Shown piece by piece: positions 53,811-62,541 of a stretch of DNA of 64,000 nucleotides (within the stretch, counting starts at the first letter, position 1; the number at the start of each line of letters is the position of its first letter). Below the pieces are notes generated by a model. The model was not told where the DNA came from, searched no databases, and saw only the letters and a program-made list of their open reading frames with translations. Made by a program: the position numbers and the translations under genes. The DNA comes from Rhizobium lentis (lineage in GTDB: Bacteria; Pseudomonadota; Alphaproteobacteria; Rhizobiales; Rhizobiaceae), in NCBI RefSeq assembly GCF_014200175.1, contig NZ_JACHBD010000006.1, positions 1 to 64,000 on the forward strand, given 5' to 3'.

Positions 53811-56800
53811 GCGTTATCCTTCTCTGTTTCCTTGAGACGCAGGGCAAGCCTTGAGTGGAAGGCGGGAGACCCGATCATGTGCAGATGGTTGGTGCCGGTG
53901 ATGATTTCGGCCGCACGCGCCCGCGGCGACAGGCGGCGCCAATCGATCAGGTTGAGACCGCGGTTGAGGCTGTCATCGGCCGCCCAGGGATAGATCGGCA
54001 CGTCATGGGGAACGAGCCGATGCTTGCGGAAGATCAGGGCATTGTCGATCAGCACCCAGAACGTATGCTCGCGGCTGCTGATATCAGGCCCGTCGGTCGG
54101 AAGCGGATCCTTCTCGTCGCCGACGAAGCGCAGGAACTGCTCGTAAGTATCCGCGTCCATCGTCGAAAGCAGCCGGTCCCATTCGGGGCGCATCGCCGTT
54201 TTCCGCAGCCATGCCTGTACGTCCCGATGCAGCGCATCGCGTTCGCCGGGCCGGAAGCGCGGTTTGGCGCCGACCGCGAATTCCGAGCCGAGATCGCAAA
54301 CGTCGACCATCGCCATCATCCTGACGTCGACCTCGTTGCCGAGGGTGCGGGCGGCCTCATAGGCGAGAAGCCCGCCCCAGGACCAGCCGAGGAAATAGCA
54401 GGGCGCGCCTTTGCTATGCGTCCTGATATAATCGACATAGCTCTCGATGATCTCTTCGATCGGCGCGCCGACTTTCTTCTTTTCGGACAGCGAATGGCAA
54501 ATGAAGCCGGTCGCCGGCTGGTCGGCACCGAGATAATCGACGAGTTTCACATATTCGCGGGTGCTGACCAGAAGCCCCGGGAAGCAATAGAGCCGCGGCT
54601 TGGCGCCGGAGGCGCGCAGCACGATCACTTCGGAGAGATCCCGCTCCTCCCCCTGCTCCATCACGCCGGCAAAGGCGCGAATGGTCGGGTTGTTGAAGAT
54701 ATCGGCGACGGTCAGCGGAACCTTCGGCCGGCGCTGCCGGAGCAGCGAAAGGATGCGGATCGCACCCAGCGAATTGCCGCCGATCGTGAAAAAATTGTCC
54801 TCGACGCTGATCGCTTCCAGCTTGAGAACCTGGCGCCAGACATCCAGCACTTCTTCTTCGAGCGCAGTCGCCGGCTCGATGATGGCGCGTTTAACCGGCT
54901 GGGGTGCCGGCAGCGCGAAGCGATCGAGCTTGCTGTTCGGATTGGTCGGCATCCTCTCGAGTTCGACCACCGCCGCCGGCACCATATAGGATGGCAGGCT
55001 GCGTTCGAGTCCGGCGCGGACTGTCTCGACGTCCAGCCTCTCGTCCTTCTTCGGAACGACATAGGCAACCAGCGCCTTTTCGCCGCCGGCATCGTCATCA
55101 CGCAGCACGACCAGGGCTTCGCCGACGCCGGGCTGCTGGAGCAGTGCGGCTTCGATCTCGCCGAGTTCGATGCGATAGCCGCGCAGCTTGACCTGATGGT
55201 CGACGCGGCCGACGAATTCGACGGTTCCGTCCTCACGCCAACGCGTCAGATCGCCGGAGCGATAGAGCCGGCCGCCTTCGTTGGAGAACGGGTCGGGGAC
55301 GAAGCGGTCCGCCGTCGTGTCCGCTTTGCCGAGATAGCCGCGCGCAATGCCTTCGCCGCCGATATAGAGTTCGCCGGTCACGCCGATCGGGCACAGGTTG
55401 AGGTCGGGGTCGAGCACATAGACACGCCGCAGCCCGACGGCGCGGCCGAGCGGGGCATAGACGCCCTGGAACTTCGTGCCGGCCCTGACCTTCCAGACCA
55501 TCGGCGTCATGATCGTTTCGGTCGGTCCGTAACCGTTGATCAGCCACTCCGATTTCAGCGCCCGCGACAGAAGATCGAAGGTCGATTGCGCCAGCCCCTC
55601 GCCGCCGAAGGAATAGAGCCGCATCGGCGGCGCGCCGTCGGTGATATCGGCCCATTCCGCCAGTTGCTGCAGATAGGTGGTGGGGATGCTCGCATTATTG
55701 GCGCCATGCTTGCGCATCGCCGTCAGCGTCTCCTCAGGCGTCCAGAGCGGCTGGTCGGGAAGAATGATGCTGCCGCCTTCCATCAGCGGGTTCATCCAGC
55801 GCTCATGGCCGCCGTCCGAACTGAAGGGCAGGAAGGGCAGCTCGCGGGATTCCGAGCTCATGTCATAGACGCGCGAGGTATTCTGCAGATGATGCGTCAG
55901 CGGCCCATGTTCGACGGCGACGCCCTTCGGCAATCCCGTCGATCCCGAGGTGTACATAACATAGGCGAGCTGGTCCTTGTGCGTGGGAACATAAAGCGGC
56001 GTATCCGGCTCACCGTCGAGCTCGAGCTTGTCGAGTTCGAGGACGGTCGCGTCGAGCTCCTCCGGCAGGCGATGGCGCAGCCAGCTATGGGTGAGCACGA
56101 TCTTGACGCCGCCATCGCGCAGGATGTGGTGGTTGCGCACCGGCGGATGTTCGGGCTCGACAGGAATATAGGCGCCACCCGCCTTCAAGGTCGCGAGGAC
56201 GGCGACGATCGCCTCCGGCGAGCGCTTGATGAAGATGGCGACCGTCACTTCGGCGCGAACGCCGAGCTGCCGCAGCCGATGACCGAGGCGGTTGGTGCTC
56301 GCCTCCAGCCAGCCATGGCTCCACTCCTCGTCGCCATAGACGATCGCGGTCTTGTCAGGCGTGCGGCGCGAATGGGCCGAGATCAGCTCGTGCACCGGCC
56401 TGTCGTCGTTGACGACGTCATCCTCATAGGGCGCCGACAGCCAGTCGAGCTCGTCGCTGCCCATCAGCTCGATATCCTTGATCCTGAGATCGGGTTGAGC
56501 GACGATCTGCTCCAGCACCAGGCAAAAATGCCGGGCGACACGGGCAATCAGGGCGCCGTCATAGAGATCCCCGGCATAGTCGATCAGCCCGTGCGCGCCG
56601 CCATCGGCACGCGCCTCGATCACCAGGGAAAGCTCGCTGTCGGCGCGTGCGCCTGACGGCTCCAGGTTTGTCGCCTGCCTTGCGACGGGATAGGGCTCGC
56701 GGAATTCGAACAAAGCCTTGACCACGGCCTCCTGGGCGGCGGCCTCGTCGACGACCAGCTCCTGTGTGATGCGCTCCAGCGGCACGAGGCGGGCAAGCCC

Positions 56801-57799
56801 CTCCTCCGTCACCGACGAGATCGCCGCGACGACATCGTCGAGAGAATGCCTGGAGGTCAGCGAAAGCACGAGGGGAAGAACCTGCTCGGCGCGGCCGCGG
56901 CTGGCGAAATGTTCGGTGCGGGGCCGCGCGACGAGGAGGCCGGTCAGCAAGGCGTAGTTGCCGCTGTAGCGCGCCAGCAGAGCGCAGAAAGCGGCATGAA
57001 GCACGCGCTCGACCTGAACGCCCTTCCCCCCGGCATGTCGTCCGAGTTTATCCCAGAGGCCGGACTCGATCGAAAACCGATGTTCGGCGCGTGCCACGCC
57101 GGCCAGGCCGCCGCTGTTGAAGCGGGTCGGGAAGGTGGAGGCCGCATAGTCGAGACCGATCGCATCGCGCCAATAGGCAAGCGCTTGCCGCGCCTCATCC
57201 GTCTCCAGCCAATCGGCCTCCCGCGCCCCGGCGGCGATTTCCACCGGATGCATGTCGCCGGCGGGTTCGCCATCGAGAATGCGGGCGAGCGAGCCGGCAA
57301 GAACGGATTTTTCGCGGTCGTCGCAGATGATCGGATGCAGCACGATCGTCAGCAGCGACTGGCCCTCGGCAAGCCGGATGATCTGGATACGGGCACCGGG
57401 GCCCTCCAGCAGATCGAAGCGCTTGTCGCGGAAAGCCTTCCGTGCGGCCGCTGCATCCGGTTCGGAAACGGCCGCGCCGTCTTTGCCGAGGATTTCGATC
57501 GGCACCGCGTTCGATGCGCCGCGATATTGCTCGATGCGGCCGCCCACCAGCCGGCGGAAGCGGGAGGCGAGCGACGGATTCTGCGCTACGAGCGCCCGGC
57601 AGGCCTCGGCAATCGTCTCGACGTCGATTGCTGCGCTCAGTCGCAGCCCGATGACCTGATCGGGAAAGACGGTGTAATTGCCGATCTGCTCCAGCGACCA
57701 GATGCGCTTCTGCGCAATGGCCAGCGGAAAACTATCGAAGACGGCATCCACTGCGTCGGTCGGACGGGCATCGGCGAAATTGGTGATCTGCTTGTTCAT
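53807..57799 (-). CDS. vbsS: Vicibactin nonribosomal peptide synthetase
   Basis: The 1330-residue single-module synthetase is ordered as condensation (about 20-440), adenylation (470-960; YVMYTSGSTGLPKGVAVEHG, YGPTETIMTP, YRSGDLTRWREDG), carrier (975-1050; GGNSLGAI with Ser1010), and thioesterase (1085-1330; GWSWGG with Ser1140, His near 1307). One module building a cyclic trimer implies iterative use ending with TE cyclisation. In the condensation domain the HHxxxDG motif reads HPIICDD at 155-161, so the catalytic second His is Pro. GGATGG lies close to the ATG. It lies 18 bases behind vbsG and overlaps vbsO. Confidence 0.95.
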   Translation of the reverse strand: MNKQITNFADARPTDAVDAVFDSFPLAIAQKRIWSLEQIGNYTVFPDQVIGLRLSAAIDVETIAEACRALVAQNPSLASRFRRLVGGRIEQYRGASNAVPIEILGKDGAAVSEPDAAAARKAFRDKRFDLLEGPGARIQIIRLAEGQSLLTIVLHPIICDDREKSVLAGSLARILDGEPAGDMHPVEIAAGAREADWLETDEARQALAYWRDAIGLDYAASTFPTRFNSGGLAGVARAEHRFSIESGLWDKLGRHAGGKGVQVERVLHAAFCALLARYSGNYALLTGLLVARPRTEHFASRGRAEQVLPLVLSLTSRHSLDDVVAAISSVTEEGLARLVPLERITQELVVDEAAAQEAVVKALFEFREPYPVARQATNLEPSGARADSELSLVIEARADGGAHGLIDYAGDLYDGALIARVARHFCLVLEQIVAQPDLRIKDIELMGSDELDWLSAPYEDDVVNDDRPVHELISAHSRRTPDKTAIVYGDEEWSHGWLEASTNRLGHRLRQLGVRAEVTVAIFIKRSPEAIVAVLATLKAGGAYIPVEPEHPPVRNHHILRDGGVKIVLTHSWLRHRLPEELDATVLELDKLELDGEPDTPLYVPTHKDQLAYVMYTSGSTGLPKGVAVEHGPLTHHLQNTSRVYDMSSESRELPFLPFSSDGGHERWMNPLMEGGSIILPDQPLWTPEETLTAMRKHGANNASIPTTYLQQLAEWADITDGAPPMRLYSFGGEGLAQSTFDLLSRALKSEWLINGYGPTETIMTPMVWKVRAGTKFQGVYAPLGRAVGLRRVYVLDPDLNLCPIGVTGELYIGGEGIARGYLGKADTTADRFVPDPFSNEGGRLYRSGDLTRWREDGTVEFVGRVDHQVKLRGYRIELGEIEAALLQQPGVGEALVVLRDDDAGGEKALVAYVVPKKDERLDVETVRAGLERSLPSYMVPAAVVELERMPTNPNSKLDRFALPAPQPVKRAIIEPATALEEEVLDVWRQVLKLEAISVEDNFFTIGGNSLGAIRILSLLRQRRPKVPLTVADIFNNPTIRAFAGVMEQGEERDLSEVIVLRASGAKPRLYCFPGLLVSTREYVKLVDYLGADQPATGFICHSLSEKKKVGAPIEEIIESYVDYIRTHSKGAPCYFLGWSWGGLLAYEAARTLGNEVDVRMMAMVDVCDLGSEFAVGAKPRFRPGERDALHRDVQAWLRKTAMRPEWDRLLSTMDADTYEQFLRFVGDEKDPLPTDGPDISSREHTFWVLIDNALIFRKHRLVPHDVPIYPWAADDSLNRGLNLIDWRRLSPRARAAEIITGTNHLHMIGSPAFHSRLALRLKETEKDNA

Positions 57800-57817
57800 C
57801 TTGCCATCCAGACGGTT

Positions 57818-58036
57818 TCAGAGACGTGCGTCAGCGGCCATTGCCGAGCGCAGCGAGAGCGGGCGGGGATCGGTCCAGATTTCGCGGATATGGGCCAGGC
57901 ATTCCTGGCGCGAACCGGCAAAGCCCGCGGCCTCCCAGCTCACCGGAATCCGCTTGTCCTGCGGCCAGACCGAGTAGTGGCGCTCGGTGTCGTAGACGAC
58001 GATCCAGAGATCGTCGCGGGGCTCAAGATTGTCCAT
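57818..58036 (-). CDS. vbsG: MbtH-like protein
   Basis: The 72-residue protein shows the MbtH pattern: YSVWPQDKRIPVSWEAAGFA, then CLAHIREIWTDPRPLSLR. MbtH proteins bind and activate adenylation domains of nonribosomal peptide synthetases. It is the first gene of the leftward vbsGSO unit, 18 bases ahead of vbsS. A TAAAC-N16-CGT promoter matched to RpoI-type factors lies 38 bases upstream of its ATG. Confidence 0.93.
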   Translation of the reverse strand: MDNLEPRDDLWIVVYDTERHYSVWPQDKRIPVSWEAAGFAGSRQECLAHIREIWTDPRPLSLRSAMAADARL

Positions 58037-58073
58037 TCGAAGCTCCTGCAGAGATTGACGTCATGCGCAAATG

Positions 58074-58097
58074 ACGGATCCTGATGGCCGCGGTTTA
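58074..58097 (-). promoter_or_regulatory. RpoI-type promoter of vbsGSO
   Basis: On the minus strand TAAAC (58097-58093), 16 bases, CGT (58076-58074). This is one base off the PvdS-type iron-starvation box TAAAT-N16-CGT used by this sigma group, and it points at vbsG. Confidence 0.7.
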
Positions 58098-58132
58098 GAA
58101 AATTGATGAGAATTTTTTTCCTCACCTAACCC

Positions 58133-58156
58133 TAAATCCGGCCGGAGATGGATCGT
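58133..58156 (+). promoter_or_regulatory. RpoI-type promoter of vbsADL
   Basis: TAAAT (58133-58137), 16 bases, CGT (58154-58156): an exact match to the PvdS-type iron-starvation box. It lies 75 bases before the vbsA ATG and back to back with the vbsGSO promoter. Confidence 0.75.
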
Positions 58157-58230
58157 CATTCTACCAAATCGGCACAGGAGCGGGCTTCATGCTCGCAGCG
58201 TCAAAAGCCCTGCCGGTCAAGGAGAACATC

Positions 58231-59217
58231 ATGGATTTCGACGCCGCCAAACAGAGGCGGGCTCTGCAGTCGCGGAGCTACATCAGGCTCGCCCCCAACA
58301 TCGTCCATCTGAAGACCGCGCACGGACAGCACGAAGCCGCCTTCGAGGTCGAGGCCGGCGTCGCAACGCTCACCTTCTACCACGGCGAGCCGCCGCAATC
58401 GGCGGAGCTTCTGATGGCCGCCGCCGAGGCGGTGACGGCGGAGGATCGCTCGATCAAGTCGGTCGCCTTCGAAAGCCATCAGGCGAGCCTTCCCAGACAT
58501 ATCTCGAGCACGGGAAAGCTCGATTCCGCGGTCCTGTGGCAATGGCCGTCGCTATGGCTGCCGCAGCTCTCCTATCCGCTGCCGCCCGTGCGCGAGATGA
58601 CTGCGGGCCGCTATCATCCGCGCCGGCCGGCAAAGCCGAAGGGAACCGTCTACCAGCGGTTCATTCCCTGGCTGGAGCGGGACATCAGCTTCCGAGTGGC
58701 TGATGCCGAGACCGATCTGGCCGTCTTTCACCGCTGGATGAACGACGATGAGGTCAACACGGTCTGGGAGGATGCGGGCTCGCTCGACAAGCACCGGGAG
58801 ATCCTGGAGGAGCGGATTGCCGATCCGCATGTGCTGCCGCTGATCGGCAGTTTCGCCGATATCCCCTTCGGCTATTTCGAAGTGTACTGGGCCAAGGAGA
58901 ACCGGCTCGGTCCCTTCTACGATGCCGACGATTACGATCGCGGATGGCATGTCGCGATCGGCGAGCCGGATTATCGCGGCAAGAAATGGATCAGCGCCTG
59001 GCTTCCCTCGCTGATGCATTTCATCTTCCTCGACGATCCCCGCACCCAACGCATCGTCGGCGAGCCGCGCGCCAGCCACGAGCAGCAGATCCGCAATCTC
59101 GACCGCTCGGGCTTCGCCAAGGTCAAGCATTTCGATTTTCCGCATAAGCGGGCGCTTCTCGTCATGCTGAGCCGCGAGCGCTTCTTCGGCGATCATCTCT
59201 GGGTGCCCGCATCATGA
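58231..59217 (+). CDS. vbsA: N5-hydroxyornithine acyltransferase of vicibactin synthesis
   Basis: The 328-residue GNAT-type protein has the siderophore-acyltransferase layout (IucB/RhbD/PvdYII group). The C-terminal domain shows FRVADAETDLAVFHRWMNDD, FGYFEVYWAKENRLG, and DPRTQRIVGEPRASHEQQIR. It should add a (R)-3-hydroxybutyryl group to N5-hydroxyornithine to form the hydroxamate. AAGGAG lies six bases before the ATG at 58231, which is preferred over the ATG 14 codons upstream. The stop overlaps the vbsD start by four bases. Confidence 0.88.
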   Translation: MDFDAAKQRRALQSRSYIRLAPNIVHLKTAHGQHEAAFEVEAGVATLTFYHGEPPQSAELLMAAAEAVTAEDRSIKSVAFESHQASLPRHISSTGKLDSAVLWQWPSLWLPQLSYPLPPVREMTAGRYHPRRPAKPKGTVYQRFIPWLERDISFRVADAETDLAVFHRWMNDDEVNTVWEDAGSLDKHREILEERIADPHVLPLIGSFADIPFGYFEVYWAKENRLGPFYDADDYDRGWHVAIGEPDYRGKKWISAWLPSLMHFIFLDDPRTQRIVGEPRASHEQQIRNLDRSGFAKVKHFDFPHKRALLVMLSRERFFGDHLWVPAS

Positions 59218-60632
59218 ACGATATGAGCGAGATGAGCGGCAGCCTGCGGAAGCGGCGGCTTGCGCCGGAAGATCTTGCCAGCCCGCAGCTGTTCAGGTTG
59301 CTGCTGCGGCTCGGGCTGCCCGCCATGTTCGGCCTCTCGATCAACGCCGCGCATCACACGATCAACATGGTCTTCGTCGGGATGATCGGCGAAGACCAGA
59401 TCGCCGCGATCATGATCGTGCTGCCGATCCTCATGCTCGTCGCTGCTTTCGGCGAAGGCATCGGCGTCGGCGTGGCGACCGAGGTCGGGCGCGCGCTCGG
59501 CGCCGGCAACCGGTCGAGAGCCAGCACCCTTGCCTCGGTCAGCCTTGCCGCCGGCATGGCTTTCGGCGCGGCAAGCGCGATTGCGATCGTCGCCTTTCCC
59601 TCTGTCCTGCTGTTCGGCGCCACGTCCGCGATTGAGCCGCTCGCGCAGCATTATCTCCTCATCATCGCGGTCTCGATACCACTAACGATGGCGCAGATCA
59701 TTCTCGATTTCCTGGCGATCGCCGAGGGCAATGCCCGCTTCAGCATGTGGACGCTGGTCGCCTGCTTCGCGCTGAACATCATCCTCGACCCGATCATGAT
59801 CTTCGGTTTCGGCCTTGGCCTGCAGGGCGTGGCGATGGCAACCATACTCTCCCAGCTCGTGGCACTCTCAATCTACGGCGCCTATCATGCGAGGCGGCTC
59901 GGAACGATCCGGCTGACGCTCAGTTGGCGGTTGGCCGACATCAAGCATCTCAAGCCGGTCCTTGCGGTCGGCGCGCCGACGACGCTGACGAGCCTCGCAA
60001 CGGCTGGCGCGATTGCCGCGATGCTGTCGGTCGCCGGCACCTATCACGGTGAAGACGGCATTGCCGGTGTTGGCATCGCCTTGCGGCTGCTTGCGGTCGG
60101 CGCACTCCCGGTCATCGGCATTTCGCTCGGGGCGCAGTCCATCCTGAGCTTTGCCTGGGGCCGCGAAGATATATCCCGGGTCCTGGCGGCAGCCCGCATG
60201 CTTTCCGTGGTCACAAGCGCGGTCGGCGGCGTCTATGGGCTGACGGCGATTGTCTTTTCCGAGCGCCTCGCCGCGTTCTTCACGGACGAAGCTTCCGTCC
60301 TTTCGATCGCCGGTCAGGCGATCATTGCAACCCATCTTCCCTTCCTGCTGTTCGGCCTGCGGCAGACGGTGCTGATCCTCTTCCAGGCTCAGGGCAGGCC
60401 GAAAGCCGCACTTGCCGTCGGCCTGGCGCAGAATGGGTATCTTCTCTTTCCGCTGCTCGCGCTCCTGCCGCCCTTCTTCGGCTTCTCCGGCCTGCTCGCA
60501 GCCATGTTCCTGGCCTCGGCGCTGACCGGCCTGCTGTCGTGCTTCTGCTTGGCGAGATCGCTCAGCGCGCTCCGGCAGCGCTCGGCCGACGATCTGGCCG
60601 CCCTCCGTCCCTATCCCAGCTTTTGTCCATGA
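59214..60632 (+). CDS. vbsD: MATE family efflux protein in the vicibactin operon
   Basis: The 472-residue protein has about twelve membrane segments and the MATE pattern (LGLPAMFGLSINAAHHTINM; VGVATEVGRALGAGNRSRA). MATE proteins export small molecules using proton or sodium gradients, so vicibactin export is the natural guess. The gene overlaps vbsA by four bases and lies ten bases ahead of vbsL. The vbsD symbol is by position in the known vbsADL operon; the exact role has not been derived here. Confidence 0.82.
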   Translation: MNDMSEMSGSLRKRRLAPEDLASPQLFRLLLRLGLPAMFGLSINAAHHTINMVFVGMIGEDQIAAIMIVLPILMLVAAFGEGIGVGVATEVGRALGAGNRSRASTLASVSLAAGMAFGAASAIAIVAFPSVLLFGATSAIEPLAQHYLLIIAVSIPLTMAQIILDFLAIAEGNARFSMWTLVACFALNIILDPIMIFGFGLGLQGVAMATILSQLVALSIYGAYHARRLGTIRLTLSWRLADIKHLKPVLAVGAPTTLTSLATAGAIAAMLSVAGTYHGEDGIAGVGIALRLLAVGALPVIGISLGAQSILSFAWGREDISRVLAAARMLSVVTSAVGGVYGLTAIVFSERLAAFFTDEASVLSIAGQAIIATHLPFLLFGLRQTVLILFQAQGRPKAALAVGLAQNGYLLFPLLALLPPFFGFSGLLAAMFLASALTGLLSCFCLARSLSALRQRSADDLAALRPYPSFCP

Positions 60633-60642
60633 GAGGATTATC

Positions 60643-61830
60643 ATGAACCAGTCGTTCAGCCCCAGCGACCTTGGCGCCCATGCGGCCGCCGACGATCTTT
60701 TCACCCCCGTCGATCCGGCGGCATTCAACGCCGTCTCGCCGCCGATCTTCCAGACGTCGCTCTTCACCTATGACAGCTACGAGGCTATGGAGGATGTCTT
60801 CGCCGGCCGGACGCGCAACTTCATCTATTCGCGCGGCGACAATCCGACCGTCCGCGAGTTCGAACTGCTGGTTGCCCGCCTCGAGGGCGCCGAAGACGGG
60901 CGCGCCTTTTCGAGCGGAACGGCCGCCATCACCGCGACCATTCTCAGCCTGGTGGAGGCGGGCGACCGGGTCGTTGCCGTCCGCCACCTCTATAATGACG
61001 TCTACCGTCTTCTGGTGAAGCTGCTCGGCAGGCTCGGCGTCACCGTCGATTTCGTCGATCCCTCCGATCATGACGAGGTGCGCAAGGCGCTGCCGGGCGC
61101 CAAGCTGCTCTATCTCGAAAATCCGTCTTCCTTCATCTTCGAGCTTCAGGACATCGTGGCCCTGTCGGCCATGGCGAAAGAGGCCGGTGTGACGACTATC
61201 ATCGACAATAGCTGGGCGACGCCGCTCTTTCAAAAGCCGATCCAGCATGGCGTCGATATCGTCATTCACGCCGCCTCGAAATATCTCGGCGGCCACAGCG
61301 ATACGGTCGCCGGCGTCGTCGTCGGCACGAAGGAGGCGATCGCGAAGATCAATTCGACTTCCTATCCCTATGTCGGCGCCAAGCTCTCGCCCTTCGAGGC
61401 CTGGCTGCTGCTGCGCGGCATGCGCACGCTGCGTGTGCGCCTCAAGGAGCACGAACGCAGCGGGCTTCTGCTTGCCGATCGGTTGAAACAGCATCCCGAC
61501 ATCGCGCGCGTTCGCCATCCGGCCTTTCAGGATCATCCCGGACGGGCGACACTGTCAGGCTATGCCGGGCTCTTTGCCTTCGACCTGACGCCCGATATCG
61601 ATGTCGCGCGCTTCGTCAACGCGCTACGCGAGATCCGCCTCGGGGTCAGCTGGGGAGGGCCGGAAACGCTGGTCGTTCCGGCCAAGGTCGCGCTACAGAT
61701 CCCTGACCGGTTGACCACCTTCATCCGGTTCGGCGTGAGCGAGCAGACGATCCGTTTTGCTGTTGGGCTGGAAGAACCGGAGTTGCTGTGGAGCGATTTG
61801 CAGCAGGCGCTGCACGCCGCGAAGCGGTAA
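60643..61830 (+). CDS. vbsL: PLP-dependent enzyme of vicibactin synthesis (Cys/Met-metabolism fold)
   Basis: The 395-residue protein belongs to the cystathionine beta-lyase/gamma-synthase fold: SPPIFQTSLFTYDSYEAMED, RGDNPTVREFELLVARLEGA, and the PLP lysine in HAASKYLGGHSDTVAG near residue 211. Sulfur metabolism would be its usual role, but in the vicibactin locus VbsL is assigned to ornithine epimerisation, supplying the D configuration. AGAGGATTATC precedes the ATG. The last 110 bases overlap the 3' end of the opposite-strand rpoI gene. Confidence 0.85.
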   Translation: MNQSFSPSDLGAHAAADDLFTPVDPAAFNAVSPPIFQTSLFTYDSYEAMEDVFAGRTRNFIYSRGDNPTVREFELLVARLEGAEDGRAFSSGTAAITATILSLVEAGDRVVAVRHLYNDVYRLLVKLLGRLGVTVDFVDPSDHDEVRKALPGAKLLYLENPSSFIFELQDIVALSAMAKEAGVTTIIDNSWATPLFQKPIQHGVDIVIHAASKYLGGHSDTVAGVVVGTKEAIAKINSTSYPYVGAKLSPFEAWLLLRGMRTLRVRLKEHERSGLLLADRLKQHPDIARVRHPAFQDHPGRATLSGYAGLFAFDLTPDIDVARFVNALREIRLGVSWGGPETLVVPAKVALQIPDRLTTFIRFGVSEQTIRFAVGLEEPELLWSDLQQALHAAKR

Positions 61831-62377
61831 TATCCCGCAGGCGCTCGTGATCGGGGCGGCCGGGCTCGGCGATTGCCAGGTGGCAATGCTGCTCCGCCGC
61901 CTTGATCATGAAGTTGACGAGGGTTCTGGAGACGCCGAGTTCGGCGGCGATATCTTTCTGCGGCACGCCGTTCAGGCGATGGCGGATGAAGGCGTCGTTG
62001 GTGCGCTTCGGTAGTGCCTCGAGCGAGGCAAGCACATCGCGCAGGGTCTCTGCGGCGACCAGTTGATCGAGAACGGTGGGGATGGGGGCCGTCATTTCTT
62101 GAACCTGGTCAATCGACCTATAGTTGTTCACCTGCTGGCGTCGTCGGCGGCTCTCGTCGAGGGCGAGATTATACACCATCCGAAAGGCGTAACCGATCGG
62201 GCAACGGATGTCGTCGGTTTTGACCCCGTAAGCTTTTATCACTCCGTCCTGAAATATATCCTCAGAATATGACCTTGATTTGACAACGCTTTCAATCGTT
62301 TTAAGGAGCTTATCCTTGTTTTCGATCATGGCGTTGACCACGGCATTTCCATTCACATCACGATGCGATGCTCGCAT
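61721..62377 (-). CDS. rpoI: ECF sigma factor RpoI for siderophore genes
   Basis: The 218-residue protein has region 2 (about 35-90; SYSEDIFQDGVIKAYGVKTD, YAFRMVYNLALDESRRRR) and region 4 (about 110-160; LPKRTNDAFIRHRLNGVPQK, DIAAELGVSRTLVNFMIKAA) of the FecI/PvdS group. It should direct RNA polymerase to the two TAAAY-N16-CGT promoters of the vbs genes. The C-terminal 36 residues lie past the usual end and antisense to vbsL. The start is uncertain (62377, or a later ATG at MIENKDK). A RirA-type box overlaps its -35 region. Confidence 0.9.
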   Translation of the reverse strand: MRASHRDVNGNAVVNAMIENKDKLLKTIESVVKSRSYSEDIFQDGVIKAYGVKTDDIRCPIGYAFRMVYNLALDESRRRRQQVNNYRSIDQVQEMTAPIPTVLDQLVAAETLRDVLASLEALPKRTNDAFIRHRLNGVPQKDIAAELGVSRTLVNFMIKAAEQHCHLAIAEPGRPDHERLRDITASRRAAPAANRSTATPVLPAQQQNGSSARSRRTG

Positions 62378-62481
62378 TGTCCTGTACCCTTTTTACAAAT
62401 GGAAAATCAGGCTCCGTCGTTGCTGGTGAGTGCGGTCTTGGCGTTCCTTTCTCGAAGGAAGCTACACGATGTGATTGCAGT

Positions 62482-62510
62482 GTCTATTTTAAGGTGATAA
62501 CAGGAGTCAA
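62482..62510 (-). promoter_or_regulatory. rpoI promoter (-35/-10)
   Basis: On the minus strand TTGACT (62510-62505), 17 bases, ATAGAC (62487-62482). The -35 hexamer is covered by the iron-responsive box at 62495-62509. The leader to the rpoI ATG would be about 100 bases. Confidence 0.5.
62495..62509. promoter_or_regulatory. Iron-responsive operator (RirA-type IRO box)
   Basis: TGATAACAGGAGTCA fits the palindromic TGA-N9-TCA pattern of rhizobial IRO boxes. It lies over the rpoI -35 element and 32 bases before the vbsC ATG, so RirA could repress both under iron sufficiency. Confidence 0.65.
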
Positions 62511-62541
62511 GTTTAAATCGACCGAACGAAGGCGGGAAAAA

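Noticed and set aside
53855..56656. A 933-codon open frame antisense to vbsS
   Set aside because: Its translation is rich in Asp, Arg, Gly and His with no domain, the usual mirror of a high-GC gene; vbsS on the other strand has all synthetase motifs.
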